Part shown: in pieces, positions 44,284 through 49,511 of the stretch
How positions within the stretch are numbered: the first letter of the stretch is position 1
Layout of the letters: each line of letters begins with the position of its first letter
Source: an uncultured Lachnotalea sp.
GTDB taxonomy: Bacteria > Bacillota > Clostridia > Lachnospirales > Lachnospiraceae
Direction: 5' to 3'
Assembly (NCBI GenBank): GCA_948470255.1
Contig: CAOKOS010000016.1
Span: forward strand, 1-49,511
Length of the DNA stretch: 49,511 nt
Notes under the pieces: model-generated
The model's database searches: none
Told to the model about the DNA's origin: nothing
The model's input: the letters and a program-made list of their open reading frames with translations, nothing else
Translations under genes and position numbers: made by a program

Positions 44284-44865
44284 TCAGAACTTAAGGTCAG
44301 CGAATCCCATAAAGGCAATGGACATGAGTGCCGCTGTGATCAGCACAATGGGCGCCCCCTTTATGGAATCCGGGATTGGGTTGTCGGCAATGCGCTCACG
44401 GATTCCTGCCAAAATAATGATGGCGATGGTATAGCCGATGGCTGTCCCCAATCCGCAGACCACGCTCTGAGCCATATTGTACTTGCTCAGCACATTTTTC
44501 AATGCAACGCCCAGCACCGCGCAGTTGGTGGTGATCAGCGGCAGATACACACCAAGCGCCCGGTAAAGGGCCGGAATGAATTTTTTTAAGAACATCTCCA
44601 CCACCTGCACCAGGGCGGCGATGACCAGAATAAATACAATGGTCTGGAGATATTCCAAATGGAAAGGCACTAGAATCCCATCATATAGAAGGTTTGCCAC
44701 TGCAGAAGCGATGGTGATGACAAAGCATACCGCGCCGCCCATGCCGGCCGCGGTTTTCGTATTGGTGGAAACCCCCAGGAAGGAGCACAGCCCCAAAAAC
44801 TGGCTCAGTACCACATTATTTAAAAGCGCCGCTGTGATGGCGATAAACAACAGTTCCTTAATCAT
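44284..44865 (-). CDS. rnfA: Ion-translocating oxidoreductase subunit RnfA
   Basis: 193 residues, six TM helices typical of RnfA/NqrE ('NNVVLSQFLGLCSFLGVSTN' at the start, with the Cys involved in the intramembrane Fe-S site, and 'TTNCAVLGVAL'). It pairs with RnfE to make the inner membrane Fe-S core. The ATG overlaps the rnfE stop as ATGA and is followed by rnfB after 16 bp. Confidence 0.96.
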   Translation of the reverse strand: MIKELLFIAITAALLNNVVLSQFLGLCSFLGVSTNTKTAAGMGGAVCFVITIASAVANLLYDGILVPFHLEYLQTIVFILVIAALVQVVEMFLKKFIPALYRALGVYLPLITTNCAVLGVALKNVLSKYNMAQSVVCGLGTAIGYTIAIIILAGIRERIADNPIPDSIKGAPIVLITAALMSIAFMGFADLKF

Positions 44866-45560
44866 GATTTATCCTCCCCCTTTGCCACCTCCAAAGGGCA
44901 GCCGCTGCAGGTTAAGCAGTTGCCGTTGCAGCCTGATTTCGGTTTTCCTTTCCGGTTGGTCGCTGACTTTAATCCCAGCTTGTTCTGAAGGGCCGCTAAA
45001 GCCGCCACCACCAGGAACGCCCCCGGAGACTTCACGAAGATTTCCACCGGTGCGAAAGCCGCATTGCTCCTTAAGATGCTGACTCCAAACATGGTTCCTG
45101 CGCCAACCAGTTCCCGGAAAAGGCCGATCAGCCCTAAAGCCACCGTGAAGCCCAGGCCCATTCCAATCCCGTCGCACAAGGACAGGTATACGTTGTTTTT
45201 GGAAGCATATGCTTCCGCCCGCCCCAGGATAATACAGTTTACAACAATCAAAGGTATATACACGCCCAGCGAGGCATATAAAGATGGCACATACGCCTCC
45301 AAAAGGAATTCCACCACCGTCACGAAAGACGCCACAATTACGATATAGGCCGGCATCCGGACGCCGTCGGGTATCACCTTCCTAAGGGCCGAAATCATCA
45401 CATTGGACAAGATCAGGACCGCTGTGGTGGAGAGGCCCATTCCAATTCCGTCGATGGCGCATTTCGTCACCGCCAGGGTCGGGCACATGCCAAGGGCCAG
45501 TACAAATACTGGGTTCTCCGTTACAATCCCTTTAAAAACCTGTTTCAAACCATCCTTCAT
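44862..45560 (-). CDS. rnfE: Ion-translocating oxidoreductase subunit RnfE with Cys-rich tail
   Basis: 232 residues from ATG at 45560 (GTG at 45569 is possible but has no spacer behind GGGAGA). Six TM helices; motifs 'ENPVFVLALGMCPTLAVTK' and 'VNCIILGRAEAYASK' match RnfE/NqrD. After the last helix a soluble tail carries four close cysteines ('CNGNCLTCSGC'), which many RnfE proteins lack. It could bind an Fe-S or metal centre. The gene is coupled to rnfG upstream. Confidence 0.94.
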   Translation of the reverse strand: MKDGLKQVFKGIVTENPVFVLALGMCPTLAVTKCAIDGIGMGLSTTAVLILSNVMISALRKVIPDGVRMPAYIVIVASFVTVVEFLLEAYVPSLYASLGVYIPLIVVNCIILGRAEAYASKNNVYLSLCDGIGMGLGFTVALGLIGLFRELVGAGTMFGVSILRSNAAFAPVEIFVKSPGAFLVVAALAALQNKLGLKSATNRKGKPKSGCNGNCLTCSGCPLEVAKGEDKS

Positions 45561-45565
45561 CTGGC

Positions 45566-46156
45566 TCACTCTCCCTTCGCACAGGCCGCCGCAAAGGCCA
45601 TTCCGCCGTTGGCGGCATTTACCACCGCATCGGACGTCACTGTGGCTCCTGATATCTGGTCAATATTGTCTCCCAGCGCGAATTTCTCCGTGTTCTGGGC
45701 AAACTGGCCTTTAAATTCCGGTTCATCCGCCAAAGAACCTAGGTTTGCCGTCTCACTGCTTTGTAAAATGTCGATTCCCATGGTGGATCCGTCCATTGCC
45801 CAGCCGTAAGCCATGGTAATTTCCCCTTGGGAGCCAGCAAAGCTTAAGGACATCACATAGCCCAGAACCTGGCCGGAGCCATCCTTCGCCGCCAGACATT
45901 CATTGACTGCCACGCCTGTCACGCCGGCTTCTGACAAAATACTTTCTGCCTCCCCCACTTTGGCGTTCAGCGTCTCTTCCTCCGCAAAATCAGCGGCGTC
46001 GGGGAATACCCCCTGGTACGCTTCCCGTTTTTCCCTTGCTTGGCGTTCAGCAATGGGGGTCTTCGTCACCTGATAAGCAAATCCAAGGAGCAGTCCTGAA
46101 ACCAAGGTAATCACAAACAAGATGGCTGCTTCTTTCAGAATTTTTTTCACATTCAT
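45566..46156 (-). CDS. rnfG: Ion-translocating oxidoreductase subunit RnfG
   Basis: 196 residues. One N-terminal TM helix (~9-29) and an extracytoplasmic FMN-binding domain with flavinylation motif 'ISGATVTSDAVV' (Thr at residue ~172). It carries FMN covalently as part of the Rnf electron path. The ATG overlaps the rnfD stop, and the stop overlaps the rnfE region. Confidence 0.95.
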   Translation of the reverse strand: MNVKKILKEAAILFVITLVSGLLLGFAYQVTKTPIAERQAREKREAYQGVFPDAADFAEEETLNAKVGEAESILSEAGVTGVAVNECLAAKDGSGQVLGYVMSLSFAGSQGEITMAYGWAMDGSTMGIDILQSSETANLGSLADEPEFKGQFAQNTEKFALGDNIDQISGATVTSDAVVNAANGGMAFAAACAKGE

Positions 46157-47091
46157 CCTTCTGCCTCCTCTCTTTCCGGCAGCCCTTTGGGCGCAAGATA
46201 TTTATCAATCAGCGGTACGAGAAGATTGCAAAAGATCACTGCATAGGAAACACCTTCCACCGTGGTTCCCATGATACGGTAAATCCCGGTGATGGTTCCC
46301 AAAAGCAATCCGTAAACAATTTTTCCAAGGGCGCCCACCGGGCTGGTAACGCGGTCTGTGGCGAAGAAGAACGCCACAAAGACCAGGCCGCCGCCGCAAA
46401 GATGGGACAGCAGGTAATTGAAAGACACCGGCCCGTCTCCAAACAGGCAGACAAAGGCAGAAAACACCGCCAAATAAACAAGGGGTGTGACCAGGGAAAT
46501 TTTTCTTGCCAGTAAAAGGAACAGCGCGCCCGCTAAAAGGGCCAACACAGAAGCTTCTCCGATGCAGCCGGCATTTGGATTGAGAAGCACCATTTCTTTT
46601 AAATTGGGAACCCCTCCGTTTCGCATAATGGATAAGGGCGTCGCCATGGACATGCCGTCAACTATGTACTGTGTCATCGCCGACTGAAAACTGAGCAGTA
46701 AAAAACAGCGGGATACAAGAACAGGATTCATAATATGGAACCCGTATCCCCCAAATAAATGTACCACCACAATGGTAGCAAAAATGCCGCCCACCACCGG
46801 GACGTACAAAGGCACCTCGCTGGGCAGGCAAAGCCCCAGAAGAAGGCCAGTCAACAGCGCCGTGCCATCCATCGTAGTCACCGGCAGCTTCATCAGCCGT
46901 TCGTAAACATACTCTGACAGCACACTGGATACTACTGCCGCCAGAAGTACTTTGAAGGCGTTGAACCCGAATGCATAGACCCCTGCCACAATCACCGGAA
47001 GCAGAGCAATGCAGTAATTGGCTGTGATCACCCGCAGATTTTCCGGAGTTTTATACCGCGATTCAACAGCCGATTTGAAAAAAGCCCTCAC
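46153..47091 (-). CDS. rnfD: Ion-translocating oxidoreductase subunit RnfD, second copy
   Basis: 312 residues from GTG at 47091, because AAAGAGGTG stands 6 bases before it (GTG at 47100 lacks room). About nine TM helices, flavinylation motif 'DGMSMATPLSIM' with the accepting Thr, and 'LFGGYGFHIMNPVLVSRCFL'. It leads the rnfD-G-E-A-B operon, whose promoter is upstream. rnfC, usually the first gene, is not in front of it. Confidence 0.94.
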   Translation of the reverse strand: MRAFFKSAVESRYKTPENLRVITANYCIALLPVIVAGVYAFGFNAFKVLLAAVVSSVLSEYVYERLMKLPVTTMDGTALLTGLLLGLCLPSEVPLYVPVVGGIFATIVVVHLFGGYGFHIMNPVLVSRCFLLLSFQSAMTQYIVDGMSMATPLSIMRNGGVPNLKEMVLLNPNAGCIGEASVLALLAGALFLLLARKISLVTPLVYLAVFSAFVCLFGDGPVSFNYLLSHLCGGGLVFVAFFFATDRVTSPVGALGKIVYGLLLGTITGIYRIMGTTVEGVSYAVIFCNLLVPLIDKYLAPKGLPEREEAEG

Positions 47092-47136
47092 CCCTAACAC
47101 CTCTTTCTCATTATTCTCATTAGATTCTTCTTTGCC

Positions 47137-47164
47137 ATTATAACATCACCAAAAATTTTTGCAA
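47137..47164 (-). promoter_or_regulatory. Promoter of the rnfDGEAB operon
   Basis: Minus-strand TTGCAA (47159-47164) and perfect extended -10 TGTTATAAT (TATAAT at 47137-47142), 16 bases apart, about 46 bases before the GTG at 47091. Confidence 0.7.
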
Positions 47165-47508
47165 TAATTGATATTATTTCGTCAATATACAATAATTTTT
47201 TAACAATATTTATTGATTTGTACCAGCCAAATGGCCATGATGGGGTACCCGAATGGTATATCTTCCAGGTACAATTTGTTTATGACTCTCAGTGTGGTGT
47301 TGAAAAGTTAAGTTCATACAAATATGTTTTTGATGAAATCATAGATAGTTTACCGAAAATCTCAGTAGTTTTTTCACAGTCCTATACGGATTCGCTCATG
47401 AATAGTAACAATGGATCAATGAAAAGCTTGTGTTTGCAATTAATCTCTTGATTTTGGGCTGTATTTGAGCTAAAATTAGTCTAAAATCAGGGCGAAAGGA
47501 CGAATATC
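47165..47508. other. A+T-rich gap between the Rnf operon and the methyltransferase module
   Basis: About 340 bases without a convincing gene. The left end lies just upstream of the rnf promoter. A 77-codon plus-strand frame (47218-47451) starts with TTG, has no ribosome binding site and no recognisable domain. The composition becomes clearly more A+T-rich here, which may mark the edge of transferred DNA. Confidence 0.6.
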
Positions 47509-47691
47509 ATGGAAGAATTAATTTATCTGGACACATATGTGGTGCAACAAGATATGAGAATCCGTTTGCCTAAAGCTATTCTTTCAAATCTTGGAATAGA
47601 TAAAGGAAAAACGAAATTGGACATCTATCTTAACTCAGCAGACAGAGTTCTGGTGCTGAAGGTACATTGTGAAAACGGAGGGAATCAGTAA
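47509..47691 (+). CDS. AbrB/MazE-like swapped-hairpin DNA-binding protein
   Basis: 60 residues. The pattern 'MRIRLPKAILSNLGIDKGKTKL' with 'DRVLVLK' near the end fits the SpoVT/AbrB/MazE swapped-hairpin DNA-binding fold, used by regulators and antitoxins. It starts at ATG behind GGCGAAAGGACG. Its TAA stop and the methyltransferase ATG share one base (TAATG), so it is translationally coupled to it. It probably regulates the module; a toxin partner is not visible. Confidence 0.65.
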   Translation: MEELIYLDTYVVQQDMRIRLPKAILSNLGIDKGKTKLDIYLNSADRVLVLKVHCENGGNQ

Positions 47692-48755
47692 TGGCAGATA
47701 TTAGAGCTGTTTCGCTCTTTACCGGTGCGGGGGGCATGGATATTGGGTTTGAAAGAGCAGGTATTAAGGTGGTTTTTGCGAACGAACTCGTAAAAGAAGC
47801 CGCCGATACATATAAGACCAACCATCCTACTGGTGTTATGGTCAATGGCGATATAAACCATATAGTAGGTGATTTAGGAGGGTTACCAGCTGTTGATTTG
47901 GTTTTTGGAGGTCCTCCCTGCCAAGGTTTTTCTGTTGCAGGGAAAATGAATCCAGATGATGAACGTAGCAAATTGATTTTTACTTTTCTTGATGTTGTGG
48001 AGAGGATACGCCCTAAAGTCTTCGTCATGGAAAATGTTAAGGCACTGGGCGTTCTGGAAAAGTGGGAACCTATCAGAAAAAAATATCTGGAGAAAGCGAA
48101 GATGTTGGGCTACCTGTGTATGCCGTTTATTTTGAATGCAGCTGAATATGGCGTTTCCCAAAAACGGGAACGTGTGTTTTTTATAGGTATAAAGAATGGT
48201 AAAGACCCATTTTACGAACATCATATTCAAGATTTGATAGCGCAACAAAAATCTAAGGCCCCTACAGTTAGGGAATTATTGCAATCATTGGGACGGGCAG
48301 GTACTGAACAAAATCCTGATACCTGTACGGCAAAAATCACATTCGCCACGCACCCAGTTATGAGAAAGTCTCCCTATGCCGGAATGTATTTCAACGGGCA
48401 AGGCAGGCCAATTAATATTGACGGTTACGCAAATACGCTCCCTGCAGCAATGGGCGGAAATAAAACCCCATTTATTGACGAAGACTATCTATATGGAAAT
48501 GCTACAAGAGACTGGGTTGTAGATTACCACAGGGGTCTGATGGATGGAAGCATCGTCCCAAACTATGAAGAAGCTCCGAGCAGACTTCGAAGAATTACGA
48601 TCAGAGAGGCTAGCCGCATTCAAACTTTTCCGGACAATTATGTATTCTGCGGAAATAAAGGAAGTATATATACTCAAATTGGAAATGCCGTACCTTGCAA
48701 ATTGGCAGAGGTTGTTGCCAGAGCCGTGTTGCAGTATCTTCAAGCGGAACATTAA
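47691..48755 (+). CDS. DNA (cytosine-5) methyltransferase
   Basis: 354 residues. Motif I 'SLFTGAGGMDIGFERAG', IV 'FGGPPCQGFSVAG' with the catalytic Cys, VI 'VFVMENVKAL', VIII 'QKRERVFFIGI', IX 'RRITIREASRIQTFPD' and X 'IYTQIGNAVPCKLAEVVAR' are all visible in order. The target recognition stretch between VIII and IX contains 'NTLPAAMGGNKTPFID'; sequence specificity cannot be read off. No restriction endonuclease lies beside it in the window. The coupled AbrB-like gene precedes it and an IS256-family element follows, perhaps having displaced a partner. Confidence 0.95.
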   Translation: MADIRAVSLFTGAGGMDIGFERAGIKVVFANELVKEAADTYKTNHPTGVMVNGDINHIVGDLGGLPAVDLVFGGPPCQGFSVAGKMNPDDERSKLIFTFLDVVERIRPKVFVMENVKALGVLEKWEPIRKKYLEKAKMLGYLCMPFILNAAEYGVSQKRERVFFIGIKNGKDPFYEHHIQDLIAQQKSKAPTVRELLQSLGRAGTEQNPDTCTAKITFATHPVMRKSPYAGMYFNGQGRPINIDGYANTLPAAMGGNKTPFIDEDYLYGNATRDWVVDYHRGLMDGSIVPNYEEAPSRLRRITIREASRIQTFPDNYVFCGNKGSIYTQIGNAVPCKLAEVVARAVLQYLQAEH

Positions 48756-48760
48756 AAGGA

Positions 48761-48788
48761 GAGTCGTCATTATGCGGACGACTCTTTT
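48761..48788 (+). terminator. Terminator after the methyltransferase gene
   Basis: A perfect 8-bp stem (48761-48768 with 48777-48784) with an 8-base loop is followed by TTTTC, 5 bases past the methyltransferase stop. Confidence 0.85.
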
Positions 48789-48830
48789 CATGTTAGGGCA
48801 TGTGAAGTTTTTTCTGTAAATAGTGTTTTG

Positions 48831-48872
48831 AAAGGTCTTCTATGATAAAATAAAAAATCATAGGAGGCCTTT
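48831..48872 (+). promoter_or_regulatory. Hairpin covering the transposase ribosome binding site
   Basis: AAAGGTCTTCTATGAT (48831-48846) pairs with 48857-48872 with two mismatched or G-T positions, enclosing a 10-base A-rich loop. The right arm contains the AGGAGG site (48862-48867) of the transposase gene, so folding would hide it. Confidence 0.7.
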
Positions 48873-48876
48873 TATT

Positions 48877-49511
48877 ATGGCAAGAGAAAAGAAACCTGTA
48901 CACAGAGCACAAATGACCGTGGAAAAAAGAAACATCATCCATCAGCTCTTAGAGAAGTACGATATCCAGACCGCCGAAGATATCCAGGATTCCTTGAAGG
49001 ATCTGCTCGGTGGAACCATCAAGGAAATGATGGAGGCCGAAATGGACGGGCATAACGGCTATGGAAAATCAGAACGCTCTGACAGCGATGACTGCCGAAA
49101 CGGCTACAAGCACAAACGTGTAAACAGCCGTTATGGTTCCATGGAGATTGATGTGCCGCAGGACAGAAAATCGACTTTTGAACCACAGGTGGTAAGAAAA
49201 CGGCAGAAAGATATTTCCGGCATTGACCAGAAGATCCTTTCCATGTATGCAAAGGGCATGACGACCCGGCAGATCTCGGAGACGATTGAAGACATCTATG
49301 GATTTGAGACATCTGAGGGCTTTATTTCCGACGTTACGGATAAGATACTGCCGCAGATCGAAGACTGGCGGAACCGGCCGTTAGATGAGGTATCCCCCAT
49401 CCTGTACATAGATGCGATCCATGATTCCGCCAGGGACAACGGCGTGATCCGAAAACTTGCTGCTTATGTCATCCTCGGCATCAATGCGGAAGGACGCAAG
49501 GAGGTATTGAC
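48877..49511 (+). mobile_element. IS256-family transposase (3' part outside the window)
   Basis: 211 codons are visible from ATG at 48877, with TAGGAGG before it, up to the window edge. Features of the Mutator/IS256 type: N-terminal 'LLGGTIKEMMEAEMDGHNGYGK', the basic 'SDDCRNGYKHKRV', 'SMYAKGMTTRQISETIEDIYG', and 'ILYIDAIHDSARDNGVI', which should hold the first catalytic Asp. The reading frame is intact as far as it can be seen. The left terminal repeat was not identified with certainty; it should lie in 48789-48830. A translation-blocking hairpin precedes the gene. Confidence 0.92.

Noticed and set aside
47218-47451. 77-residue plus-strand reading frame
   Set aside because: It starts with TTG, lacks a ribosome binding site, lies in A+T-rich DNA with no recognisable domain. 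It could be a remnant gene but cannot be supported.
1-49511. CRISPR arrays and tRNA genes
   Set aside because: No regularly spaced repeat array and no cloverleaf-like sequence were recognised. The only tandem repeats are the coding repeats in fliY and the TPR gene.

Overview
The window reads as chromosomal DNA of a motile, probably spore-forming anaerobic Clostridium-type Firmicute, most likely a member of the Lachnospiraceae. The signs are strong AGGAGG-type ribosome binding sites, frequent GTG and TTG starts, a CheC-type FliY motor switch protein, FlbD, a YtvI-like sporulation permease, a rubredoxin, and a Clostridium-type Rnf complex. Almost all genes lie on the minus strand. Functional names come from motif recognition by eye; no database search was run.

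Region 1 (1-14.5 kb, minus strand) is a long flagellar operon read from right to left: flgB, fliE, fliF, fliG, fliH, fliI, fliJ, fliK, flgD, a TIGR02530-type gene, flgE, flbD, motA, motB, fliM, cheY, flgC and fliY, the last running off the left edge. A sigma-A-like promoter precedes flgB and a terminator closes the gene upstream of it. Two departures stand out. flgC is not between flgB and fliE but between cheY and fliY, and no fliL lies between motB and fliM. FliY carries an exact 75-bp tandem repeat that duplicates a CheY-P-binding-like motif.

Region 2 (14.6-28.9 kb) holds a small unknown gene, a chemoreceptor, a large FtsA-like ATPase with a repeated C-terminal domain, a YtvI-like permease, a histidine kinase/response regulator pair preceded by a 257-bp palindromic element, a nucleotidyltransferase, and a TPR protein that ends in what looks like a dead AAA+ domain. 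A membrane protein with a Cys cluster, cdd and deoC follow.

Region 3 (29-38 kb) is nucleotide and DNA metabolism plus housekeeping. It holds a radical SAM DNA-repair-type gene and its partner behind a promoter flanked by two SOS-box-like sites, then rubredoxin, folA, thyA (with odd active-site residues), hflX, a TPR lipoprotein, degV, dut, the RNase P RNA gene and a GNAT gene.

Region 4 (38-47.1 kb) is the most striking part. An Rnf electron-transport locus is split in two around a plus-strand apbE flavin transferase gene. One half is rnfD-G-E-A-B without rnfC. The other is rnfC followed by a second RnfD, a short FMN-binding protein, a divergent RnfA/E-like membrane protein, and a NusG-domain-II plus Gx-transporter pair like those in flavin-based extracellular electron-transfer loci. 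This may be a hybrid or second flavin-dependent complex sharing RnfC, RnfB or both with the first.

Region 5 (47.1-49.5 kb, plus strand, visibly more A+T-rich) is an accessory module. A small AbrB/MazE-like DNA-binding protein is translationally coupled to a C5-cytosine DNA methyltransferase, followed by an IS256-family transposase that runs off the right edge.
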